Source: Occultella kanbiaonis
Lineage (GTDB): Bacteria > Actinomycetota > Actinomycetes > Actinomycetales > Beutenbergiaceae
Length of the DNA: 64,000 nucleotides
Reading direction: 5' to 3'
Assembly: GCF_009708215.1 (NCBI RefSeq)
Contig: NZ_CP046175.1
Coordinates: forward strand, 310,001-374,000
This document shows, in pieces, positions 9,399-16,432 of this stretch. Made by a program: the position numbers and the translations under genes. Position 1 is the stretch's first letter, and every line of letters begins with the position of its first letter. Under the pieces are notes generated by a model. It did not search any database. It worked only from the letters and a program-made list of their open reading frames with translations, and was not told where the DNA came from.

Positions 9399-10073
9399 TC
9401 AGCGAGCCAGTCCGCTGATCGTGAGCAACGGTTCGGCCTCGTGTGCGTCGGGGAAGTCCCCGGCCGCGAAGAGCGGCGACTCGCAGATCCGGGCGTCATG
9501 GCGGTCCGCGAACTTCCCGAAGAGCCGGCGCGAGGAGTCGTTGGTCTGCGTCACGGTGGTCTCCACGGCGACGACGTCGACCAGATCTCGGACCAGAGCA
9601 TCCAACAGGAGACCGCCGATGTTGCGGCCCCTGAAGGCCGGATCCACGGCGATCTGCCACACGAACAGCGTGGTCGGCGCGTCGGGTCGGCGGTAGCCGG
9701 TGACGAAACCAACTGCTTGTTCCGCGACCGTCGCGACGCGACAGGTGTCGCGGAAGTCTCGCGCGAGGAGGGCGTAGGCGTACGCGGTGTTCACGTCGAG
9801 CTCGCCACTGTCGGAGGCGATCCGCCACATGTGCGCGCCGTCCGCGATGGTCGGGCGGCGGACGGTCGGGGCCGGGTCGACGGCGGTTCGGGCGGGCGTC
9901 GGCGTGACGCCGGCGGTCCCGGCGGATTCGTCGTCGTCGGGATTGCCGGACTCGTCGGGACGGGGCCCCGGTTCGGCATTCTGAGCGAGCACGCTCGGTG
10001 GATTGTGCGACGCTGGGGCGGACGCGTCAGAATGGTGGTGGCGGGCGTTGGATAACTCTGTGGACGTCGGCAT
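9399..10073 (-). CDS. ectA: L-2,4-diaminobutyrate N-acetyltransferase with long N-terminal extension
   Basis: 224 residues from the ATG at 10073. It acetylates diaminobutyrate with acetyl-CoA, the second step of ectoine synthesis. The GNAT domain begins at about residue 71 (VRRPTIADGAHMWRI), with VGFVTGYRRP, LFVWQIAVDPAFRGRNIGGLLL (acetyl-CoA P-loop RGRNIGG) and TVTQTNDSSRRLF, all EctA hallmarks. The first 70 residues are Pro/Ser/Asp-rich and look disordered, whereas usual EctA proteins are about 160-190 residues and begin near the domain. Alternatives are a GTG at 9992 (43-residue extension) or, less likely, starts up to 10220. The family and operon order ectA-ectB-ectC are secure; the exact start is not. 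Confidence 0.88.
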   Translation of the reverse strand: MPTSTELSNARHHHSDASAPASHNPPSVLAQNAEPGPRPDESGNPDDDESAGTAGVTPTPARTAVDPAPTVRRPTIADGAHMWRIASDSGELDVNTAYAYALLARDFRDTCRVATVAEQAVGFVTGYRRPDAPTTLFVWQIAVDPAFRGRNIGGLLLDALVRDLVDVVAVETTVTQTNDSSRRLFGKFADRHDARICESPLFAAGDFPDAHEAEPLLTISGLAR

Positions 10074-10388
10074 ACCGGTATCCACCGTAGGGTGTCCGGA
10101 GCGGTGCGTTGAAGGCTTGCGGACGCGAATCGGGGCGATTCCGACCTGGGCCGATCTGCTCTCAGGCCTCAGACCATGCGGCAAACTCCCGATCGCGGAC
10201 GTCCGCAAAACTGGTGCCACATCGAGTCCATATGGCGAGACGGTACTGAGGAACCCTCAGCGGTTCCCGACGGCGTTCGGGTCGCCGGGTGGCCGACCTC
10301 ACCTCGTGTGGTGGCGGCATGGGTCGCACCCACTGCCCGAGCAGCGCAAGCCGGGCGACCGCGAGCGGCAACTGGAAGACTCTCGCTC
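10074..10388. promoter_or_regulatory. Divergent intergenic region: ectABC and iron exporter
   Basis: About 315 bases between the divergent ectA and VIT1-like genes, so it must hold both promoters. A perfect 10-bp palindrome ATACCGGTAT overlaps the ectA start (10072-10081). I could not identify convincing -35/-10 pairs or an IdeR/Fur-type iron box by eye. Confidence 0.4.
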
Positions 10389-11480
10389 ATGCCGACCGCA
10401 CAATCGGGGACCGGAGCACCTCCGCCGTCGCCCGCGGACGTGCGCCGCTGGCGCCGTTACCTTGCCGAGGAGCGCGCCGAGGCGGCGCTCTACACGCGGC
10501 TCGCGGCGAAGCGGCAGGGCGAGGAACGCGAGATCCTGCTCGCGCTGGCCGAGGCGGAGGGACGGCACGCCGCGCACTGGGTCGGCCTCCTCGGCGACGA
10601 CGTCGGCCGGCCGCTGCGACCGTCCGCGCGATCGAGCCTGCTGATCCGGCTCGCCGGGCGGTTCGGTTCCGTGTTCGTGCTCGCTCTGGCCCAACGTGCG
10701 GAAGCGCGGTCGGCGTATGCGGACGACGAGCACGCGACGGCGGCGATGGCGGCGGACGAGCGGATCCACGAGGAGGTGGTGCGGTCGCTTGCGGAGCGCG
10801 GCCGGGCACGGATGTCCGGGACGTTCCGGGCCGCGGTGTTCGGGATGAACGACGGCCTCGTGTCGAACCTCGCGCTGGTGCTCGGCATCGGCGCCTCCGG
10901 CGTCGACAATGCGACGATCCTGCTCACCGGCATTGCGGGTCTGCTCGCCGGGGCACTCTCGATGGGTGCCGGCGAGTTCGTGTCGGTGCGGTCCCAGCGG
11001 GAGCTGCTGGAGGCCTCCAATCCGAGCCCGACGGCGCACACGGCGCTCCCGGACCTGGACGTGAACGCGAACGAGCTGGCTCTCGTCTACCGAGCGCGTG
11101 GAATGCCGGAGGACGAGGCGCGGGCGAAGGCCGAGGAGCGGATCGCCACCTACTCCGGTGACCGGTCCTCGGACCGGGCGGACGTGCGCGACCACGAGGA
11201 GATCGGCTCGGCCTGGGGCGCGGCACTGTCGAGCTTCTGCTTCTTCGCCTCCGGTGCCATCATCCCGGTGCTGCCGTACCTGCTCGGACTCACCGGGCTG
11301 GCGGCCGTGGTGGTAGCGGCGGCTCTCGTCGGGATCGCGCTCATGCTGACGGGGGCCACGGTGGGGATCCTGTCCGGGGCTGCGCCGCTGAGCCGGGCGC
11401 TGCGGCAGTTGGCGATCGGTTGGGGCGCCGCCGCGGCGACCTACGTCCTCGGTCTGCTGTTCGGGACGACGGTGGGCTGA
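10389..11480 (+). CDS. Ferritin-like/VIT1 fusion, predicted iron (manganese) exporter
   Basis: 363 residues, start ATG at 10389. Residues about 15-145 are a rubrerythrin-like domain with repeated carboxylate ligands (YLAEERAEAALYTRLA, LAEAEGRHAAHW, RAEARSAY, ADERIHEEV). The C-terminal part is a CCC1/VIT1 domain with FGMNDGLVSNLALVLG, LAGALSMGAGEFVSVRSQREL and four to five membrane helices. This is the erythrin-VIT (MbfA-like) architecture. In characterised rhizobial relatives the ferritin-like part senses or oxidises iron and the membrane part exports it, protecting against iron and peroxide stress. It is divergent from ectABC, which suggests a stress-response neighbourhood but not shared control. 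Confidence 0.88.
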   Translation: MPTAQSGTGAPPPSPADVRRWRRYLAEERAEAALYTRLAAKRQGEEREILLALAEAEGRHAAHWVGLLGDDVGRPLRPSARSSLLIRLAGRFGSVFVLALAQRAEARSAYADDEHATAAMAADERIHEEVVRSLAERGRARMSGTFRAAVFGMNDGLVSNLALVLGIGASGVDNATILLTGIAGLLAGALSMGAGEFVSVRSQRELLEASNPSPTAHTALPDLDVNANELALVYRARGMPEDEARAKAEERIATYSGDRSSDRADVRDHEEIGSAWGAALSSFCFFASGAIIPVLPYLLGLTGLAAVVVAAALVGIALMLTGATVGILSGAAPLSRALRQLAIGWGAAAATYVLGLLFGTTVG

Positions 11481-11504
11481 GCGGCGGGCGAGTAGATTCC
11501 CGCC

Positions 11505-12496
11505 ATGGGGATCAGGGGGAGACTGGGCATTCTCGGCCTGGCGGGGTTGCTGCTGGCCGGGTGCACGGACGCGGGTGGCGATCCGGGCCAGAGCGCGTCT
11601 GTCACCGAGGACCATGGCGACGGCACCACCGGCCCCGCGGTCGAGACGACCCCGCCCGGCGAGACGACCCCGCCCGGCGAGACGACCGAGCCGGTCACCG
11701 CAGACCCCGGCACCGGTCGATGCAGCGATCCGATCGCGTCCGTACCGAACCGGGCCGTGGGCGAGGCGCCGCTCCTGCTCCAGTTCACGGGGCTGGTCGC
11801 GGTCGGGGGTCAGGGCGCGAGTCGGTGGGTGGACGTGGTCGTCTATGCCGATGGGACCGCCGCCCGCTACAACGGCGGGTTCGCCGATCCGTGGAAGTAC
11901 GCGTCGCAGCGCCAGTTGGCCACCGAGCTGTCCGAGCACGAGGATCTCGGGGCCGAGGTTGCCTTCGGTGGCTACCTGGACTGCGACCTGGACGGGCTGC
12001 TGGCCGCGCTCGCAGGCTTCGAGCGCGACAACGCTGTGTTCGGTGCGCCACTGGTGCCCGATGCGGCCAACACCGAGATGGTGCTGTTCGGTGACGACGG
12101 CGCCGAGGAGTTCGTCTGGGACGTCTACTCCCTCGGGCTCGAGCGCGACGCCGCCGGCGTGGTCGTGGACGGCCGCGATGCCGACCAGGTCGCGGCTCGG
12201 GATGCTCTGTCCGCGTTCGGGTCGATGCTGCTCAACTCCGTGGTGGACGCCGAGAACCTGACCGTCGATCGGATCGAGGTGCTCGCCCCGTACGCGATCA
12301 CCGATGCCGAGGTGACCTGGCCGGGGCCGCCGATCACGGACGTCCTCCACGACGGCTGCGGCGTGCTCGAGGGCGCGGACGCCGAGCGGATCTGGGATCA
12401 GGTCCAGGCCGAGACCCCCATCGCCGACCCGAACGCCGGCGTGTTCCTGCGGGTCCTCACCCCCCGCAGGTCGAGCCCTGCGTGGTGCACCAGTGA
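11505..12496 (+). CDS. Hypothetical lipoprotein, apparent frameshift near the C-terminus
   Basis: The N-terminus is a lipoprotein signal (lipobox LLAGC, Cys20), then a Thr/Pro-rich spacer containing two exact PPGETT copies, then about 250 residues of unrecognised domain (VAVGGQGASRWVDVVVYADGT, WPGPPITDVLHDGCG). As written, the frame has no stop and runs to 12959, antisense through the DivIVA-domain gene. If one C is added to the run of six C at 12460-12465, the protein ends naturally as LTPPQVEPCVVHQ with a stop at 12494-12496 (330 residues). The coordinates use that correction. The function is unknown; it should be anchored to the outer face of the membrane. Confidence 0.65.
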
Positions 12497-12518
12497 CGGC
12501 CGCGGATCCCGGGTCGCG

Positions 12519-12803
12519 TCAGAGCGCGCCGCGCCCCAGGTGGTGCGTGATCGTCGCGACGACCTCGTCCAGCAGCGCGTCCACCTGGGCCTGGTCGTAG
12601 CCCTCCCGCCACTTCGTGGTGGAGAACCGCACCGAGGTGACCTCGTCCGGCCGCAGCGGGTTGCCGGTCTGCTGACCAGTCTCGGCCTGCCGGAGTGTGG
12701 TGACGATCCGGTCGAGGAAGTCGTCCACCTCATCCTGGTCGTAGCCCTGGGAGAACCGCGTCGGCTTGAACCGGGAATTGAGGACCTGCTCCGCGCTGAT
12801 CAA
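12519..12803 (-). CDS. Small DivIVA-domain protein
   Basis: 94 residues with two copies of the DivIVA-type motif: RFKPTRFSQGYDQDEVDDFLD (seen as FKPTRFSQGYD and VDDFLD) and FSTTKWREGYDQAQVDALLD (FSTTKWREGYD, VDALLD). DivIVA/Wag31 proteins sense membrane curvature and organise polar growth, but full-length Wag31 has long coiled coils, absent here. This short tandem-motif form is a common actinobacterial paralogue of unknown role. The gene is monocistronic and on the opposite strand from its neighbours. Confidence 0.85.
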   Translation of the reverse strand: MISAEQVLNSRFKPTRFSQGYDQDEVDDFLDRIVTTLRQAETGQQTGNPLRPDEVTSVRFSTTKWREGYDQAQVDALLDEVVATITHHLGRGAL

Positions 12804-12991
12804 TCCGACCTCCGATGGGTGGTTGCTCCTCGGGCCGTCGGCGACCGAGTCATCACCGTCCCGAGGGTACTGGTGCTACTGCCCTGTGCTTCCCGCAGGT
12901 TGCCGGCGTCGGACCCGTGCCTTTCCGGACAGGGTGAGGGAGACTGGGAGTGGTGGTGAGAGCCGCCACCGCAGTGGCGTGGGAGGTCGTC

Positions 12992-13207
12992 ATGAAGGCG
13001 GCAGTGGGTGACAGGGTGGTCGTCGCGTCGTCACACACCGACGTGGCCGCGCGCGAGGGCGAGGTGATCGAGGTCGCCGCAACGGACGGTAGCCCGCCGT
13101 GGCGCGTTCGTTGGGTCGACGACGAGCACGAGTCGTTGTTCTGCCCCGGGCCGGATGTGTACGTCGAACGGCGCGTGGAGCGATTCCAGGTACTGCTCGG
13201 CGAGTAG
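12992..13207 (+). CDS. DUF1918 domain protein
   Basis: 71 residues from the ATG at 12992, preceded by GGGAGG with good spacing; a GTG at 12950 is possible but unneeded. The sequence KAAVGDRVVVASSHTD, REGEVIEV, GSPPWRVRWVDDEHESLFCPGPD is the DUF1918 SH3-like fold, with the conserved PPYxVRW-like and FPGPD-like motifs. It is a small cytosolic actinobacterial protein with no established function. Confidence 0.85.
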   Translation: MKAAVGDRVVVASSHTDVAAREGEVIEVAATDGSPPWRVRWVDDEHESLFCPGPDVYVERRVERFQVLLGE

Positions 13208-13214
13208 TGGTCCA

Positions 13215-13231
13215 GTCGGGCAATGCCCGAC
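13215..13231 (+). terminator. Hairpin just downstream of the DUF1918 gene
   Basis: GTCGGGC-AAT-GCCCGAC, a perfect 7-bp stem with a 3-base loop, 7 bases after the stop. No U-tract follows, as is usual in high-GC actinobacteria. Confidence 0.5.
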
Positions 13232-13405
13232 GGCGGCGCTCGGCTCGGTCCGAGCGTGCCGAGTTCGGTCGACGGGTGGGTTGGCCCCGCCGTGCTCGCC
13301 GGGCAGGGGTGGACCGGCACTGACGGCGCCGGTGGGCCGAGTCGAACGCGGCTGTGGCCGGTCGCACCGGTCCCAAGACGGGTCGCCGACACAAGGTCGT
13401 GGGGC

Positions 13406-13544
13406 CTACTCCGGTCACGTTGGTGACGGGGACCACCTCCGGTCACGTTGGTGACGGGCCCTACCTCCGGTCACCTTGGTGACGGGCCCTACCTCCGGTC
13501 ACCCTGGTGACGGGCCCTACCTCCGGTCACCTTGGTGCAGGGCC
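13406..13544. repeat. Five tandem 28-bp repeats, each a palindrome
   Basis: The core CCGGTCAC begins at 13411, 13439, 13467, 13495 and 13523, exactly 28 bp apart. Most units carry the inverted repeat GTCACC-N(1-2)-GGTGAC or the close variant GTCACGTTGGTGAC. The last unit encodes the C-terminus and stop of the App1-type gene on the minus strand (LHQGDRR, stop at 13517-13519), so the array looks like tandem copies of that gene's 3' end extending into the intergenic region. Every unit could form a hairpin in RNA from either strand. Confidence 0.9.
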
Positions 13545-14569
13545 GCCCTGAGCTTGGGCGCGAGCGACGCGCCGTCCCCACCGGCGACCTCGGCCGCGGC
13601 GCCGGCCCGACGCGCGGTACCGACCTCCTGGACCGCGACCGGTGAACCGTGCGCGAGGACCTGCTCGCCCGGCGTCAGCTCCCGGATCGCGATCACCGCG
13701 ACCCGCGACGGGAACTCCTGCGCGAACTCACGGTAGAGGTACGGGTCGTGCTGGCCGTCGTCGCCCACCAGGACCCAGCGGATGTGCGGGAACTCGGCGG
13801 TGAGGCGCCGGAGCGCGTGGCGCTTGTGCTCCTGGCCGGAGCGGAACCAGCCGGAGTTGGTCGGGCCCCAGTCCGTCATCAGCATCGTCCCGGCCGGGAA
13901 TCGGTGCCCGCGCAGGAACTGCACGAGCGTCGGCATGATGTTCCAGGCGCCGGTCGAGAGGTAGAAGATCGGGGCGCCAGGATGCTCGGCGAGGAGGTCG
14001 CGGTACATCTGCGCCATCCCCGGCACCACCTTGCGGGCACTGCCGTGGCGGATGAACGTGTTCCAGACGGCGATGAACGGTCGCGGAACGAGGGTCACCA
14101 ACGCGGTGTCGTCGATGTCGCTGATGATGCCGAAGCGGGCGCCGGCATCGATGATCTGGACCCGCTCGGTCACCGGCGCCGTCGCCTTGGCGGTGATCGT
14201 CACGTCATGCCAGCCCGGCGCGAGCCCATGATCGGAGACGACCAGATCGAGATAGCCGCCACGATCGGCGGTGCCCGGAAAGTCACGGTCGCCGACCCGG
14301 ACAGTGACCGGCATGTAGCCGACGGAAGCTGTCACGAACGAGCGCCAGCCGCGGCGTGAGATCAGATCCTCCTCGACCGGCTGATCGGCGGCGGTCAGGG
14401 GCTCGTGCCCGCGGGTCAGGATCACTCGGCCAAGAACTCGGACGAAGTCCTGGTTGCCGTAGCCGATGTAGGGAAGTGTCCGCGGGTGCCATCCCCGAGC
14501 CCGCAGAATCGGCACCAGTCTGCGGTTGATGCCGTTCTCGATCGCCGCGGCGAGGTGTGTTTCGGGCAT
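13517..14569 (-). CDS. App1-family (DUF2183) phosphatase-like protein
   Basis: 350 residues, ATG at 14569. The C-terminal half is the DUF2183 (App1/lipin-like) domain with the HAD catalytic motif DIDDT (Asp151, Asp153, Thr155), FYLSTGAWNIMPTL, TDWGPTNSGWFRSGQEHKR and VLVGDDGQHDPYLY. The yeast relative App1 is a phosphatidate phosphatase; bacterial members are mostly uncharacterised, so lipid phosphatase activity is an inference. No signal peptide or membrane segment is seen. The last residues are encoded in a tandem repeat unit. Confidence 0.85.
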   Translation of the reverse strand: MPETHLAAAIENGINRRLVPILRARGWHPRTLPYIGYGNQDFVRVLGRVILTRGHEPLTAADQPVEEDLISRRGWRSFVTASVGYMPVTVRVGDRDFPGTADRGGYLDLVVSDHGLAPGWHDVTITAKATAPVTERVQIIDAGARFGIISDIDDTALVTLVPRPFIAVWNTFIRHGSARKVVPGMAQMYRDLLAEHPGAPIFYLSTGAWNIMPTLVQFLRGHRFPAGTMLMTDWGPTNSGWFRSGQEHKRHALRRLTAEFPHIRWVLVGDDGQHDPYLYREFAQEFPSRVAVIAIRELTPGEQVLAHGSPVAVQEVGTARRAGAAAEVAGGDGASLAPKLRAALHQGDRR

Positions 14570-14596
14570 AGAGACAGGCTAGGGGAAAGGATCGAA

Positions 14597-14619
14597 GTCG
14601 GCGGCCTGACGCCGCCGAC
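14597..14619. promoter_or_regulatory. Hairpin upstream of the App1-type gene
   Basis: GTCGGCGGC-CTGAC-GCCGCCGAC, a perfect 9-bp stem 28 bases before the ATG of the minus-strand gene. It could act as a leader structure or a terminator. The rest of 14570-14822 shows nothing recognisable. Confidence 0.4.
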
Positions 14620-14822
14620 CTCGACCTGCTGCGCCCCATTGCGCAGGCTCCGACTTGTGGGTCCGAGTGGTCCCTATCGTGGCCCACGTCACATGCTCCC
14701 GGGGACCTTGAACCCATTCAGATTGACAACGATTCGGTCACGATGCCACCTGCGGACGGTTATGGATCCCTCTCCCGGATGGTGGGCCCACCGGTGCTTG
14801 ACGACGAGATGAGAAGGTGTCA

Positions 14823-14844
14823 ATGTATCGACTCATTGATACAT
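14823..14844. promoter_or_regulatory. Palindromic operator of the GntR/membrane protein operon
   Basis: ATGTATC-N8-GATACAT, a perfect 7-bp inverted repeat in an AT-rich island, 22 bp before the start of the membrane protein gene. The operon's last gene is a YtrA-type GntR regulator, a class that usually represses its own operon from such a site. Confidence 0.75.
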
Positions 14845-14866
14845 AATCTGGTGAGGGTGGTGCGGC

Positions 14867-15922
14867 ATGTCTGGTCTCGTGACGATCTCGGTCCTGGTGG
14901 TCTTCTCGCTGCTCGTGGTCGGCCTCACGGTCGTGATCGGCGGGGCGCTGCTCGGCGCAATCGGACGCTCCGCCCGACCCGAAGACACCCCCGTCGCGAC
15001 CCTGGTTGCGGCGCGGCGCCACGCACTGTGGACGGCGACGATGGCGATCACGCTCGCCGTGGTCGCGCTCGTCGGTACCCTCGCCGTGGATGCGGCGGGT
15101 GTTGCCCTGCTCGAGATCCCGGCGGCGCCGCCGGGCCTCGCGTTCGGTCTCACGTTCCTGGTCGCCGGCCTCGCCTATGTCCTGACCCTCTGGGTGGGCG
15201 AGGTCACCTGGCCACGGCCCGAGGGCTCCGTGCGCACCGCCGCCCTGGTTCGACGAACGACGGTCGACGTCTCGCCGCGACTGCCCTGGGTGATGTTGTT
15301 GGTGTGGTGTGGGCTGCTGGCAGGGAGCGTCGTGGTGCTCGGCCTCATCGCGGATGGCACCAGTTTCACCGTGGTGTACGACCCGCCCCGCGCCGACGGC
15401 CTCGTCAGCTCCTCTGCGGGTCCGTTCCCCGGGTGGCCCTACGGCGTGCCGATCCTCGCGGTCGCGCTGCTCCTTGCGGGGGTGACGCAGCTCGTGCTCC
15501 GCCAGGTTGCGAGGCGTCCAGCGGTGGCGGGGGTGGCTCCTGCCGCCGACCTCGCGCTTCGACGCACCAGTGCTGCCCGGCTCCTGCGCGGCGCACAGCT
15601 GGCCGTCGGAGCGACCCTGGCCGGGGTATTGGTGGTCGCGGGTCCGCCGATCGGAATCGTGACCGAGTCTGCCCTGGGGGTTCCGGTCATGATCGCGGGA
15701 GGCCTCGTCTTCCTCGGGGCGATTGTCGCCGCCGCCTTGCCGACTCCGGCCCGGCGCGCCCGTCTGGACGGGGCGGCACGGGAGCCCAGGCCGGGACCGG
15801 GGGCATCAGGGACGAATGCGGGTCCGTGGTCCGGTGACTGGGCGGGACCTGGCGGTGGGTCCGGTGACGGCGCGAACCCTGGCACCACGGCGGCCGTGCG
15901 GGCGCGGGACGTTCGACCATGA
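14867..15922 (+). CDS. Multi-pass membrane protein of a GntR-controlled operon
   Basis: 351 residues with about seven to eight hydrophobic segments (for example 5-30, 53-78, 92-112, 142-165, 192-212, 245-290) and a Gly/Pro-rich cytoplasmic tail after about 300. No enzyme motif is visible. ATG at 14867 has GAGGG upstream. The stop overlaps the ATG of the GntR gene (ATGA). YtrA-type GntR genes usually sit with ABC exporters or DUF1648-like membrane proteins, so an envelope-stress role is possible but unproven. Confidence 0.75.
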   Translation: MSGLVTISVLVVFSLLVVGLTVVIGGALLGAIGRSARPEDTPVATLVAARRHALWTATMAITLAVVALVGTLAVDAAGVALLEIPAAPPGLAFGLTFLVAGLAYVLTLWVGEVTWPRPEGSVRTAALVRRTTVDVSPRLPWVMLLVWCGLLAGSVVVLGLIADGTSFTVVYDPPRADGLVSSSAGPFPGWPYGVPILAVALLLAGVTQLVLRQVARRPAVAGVAPAADLALRRTSAARLLRGAQLAVGATLAGVLVVAGPPIGIVTESALGVPVMIAGGLVFLGAIVAAALPTPARRARLDGAAREPRPGPGASGTNAGPWSGDWAGPGGGSGDGANPGTTAAVRARDVRP

Positions 15923-16314
15923 CCCTGCAGGTGCGTGTGGATCTCGCTCTCGGGGTGCCGCCGTACGAGCAGATCCGCAGCCAGATCGCCGGCCACGTGG
16001 GAGCCGGCAACCTGCACCCAGGCGACCGGCTGCCGACGGTGCGTGACCTCGCAGCCGACCTCGGCGTGGCCGTGGGCACGGTGGCGCGCGCCTATCGCGA
16101 GCTCGAGCAGTCCGGGCTGGTCCAGACCCGCCGACGGCTGGGTACCGTGGTCGCCGTCGGAGCTGGTCGAGAGGCCGCCGGTGAGAGCCTGCAACGCTCC
16201 GCTGCCGCGCTGGTCCGCGCCGCGCGCGCCGAAGGACTCAGCGATGACGCCGTGCTGGATCTCGTCCGTGGCACCCTGATGGCGCCCGGATCCGCCAGTC
16301 ACCCGAGTCCGTGA
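15919..16314 (+). CDS. GntR family regulator, YtrA subfamily
   Basis: 131 residues. It has an N-terminal winged helix (PPYEQIRSQIAGHV, GDRLPTVRDLAADLGVAVGTVARAYRELEQSGLV) followed by only about 60 residues, the short effector part typical of YtrA-type GntR proteins. It is translationally coupled to the upstream membrane protein. It probably represses its own operon through the ATGTATC/GATACAT palindrome at 14823-14844. Confidence 0.92.
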   Translation: MTLQVRVDLALGVPPYEQIRSQIAGHVGAGNLHPGDRLPTVRDLAADLGVAVGTVARAYRELEQSGLVQTRRRLGTVVAVGAGREAAGESLQRSAAALVRAARAEGLSDDAVLDLVRGTLMAPGSASHPSP

Positions 16315-16432
16315 GCGCACGGAAGGTGGTTCGTCATCCTGTCGGGACCATCCCTCCATGACTGGCCCGACGCTCGCCGAGCCACACGCGATCGGATGAC
16401 GCTTTCACCAGCACGGCCTCGCTTGAACCGCG

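Noticed and set aside
10299-12350. 683-codon minus-strand frame
   Set aside because: Antisense shadow of the VIT1-like and lipoprotein genes; composition is His/Arg/Gly/Pro-rich with no domain.
13406-13544. CRISPR-like array
   Set aside because: The 28-bp units are directly adjacent with no spacers, and no cas gene is present.
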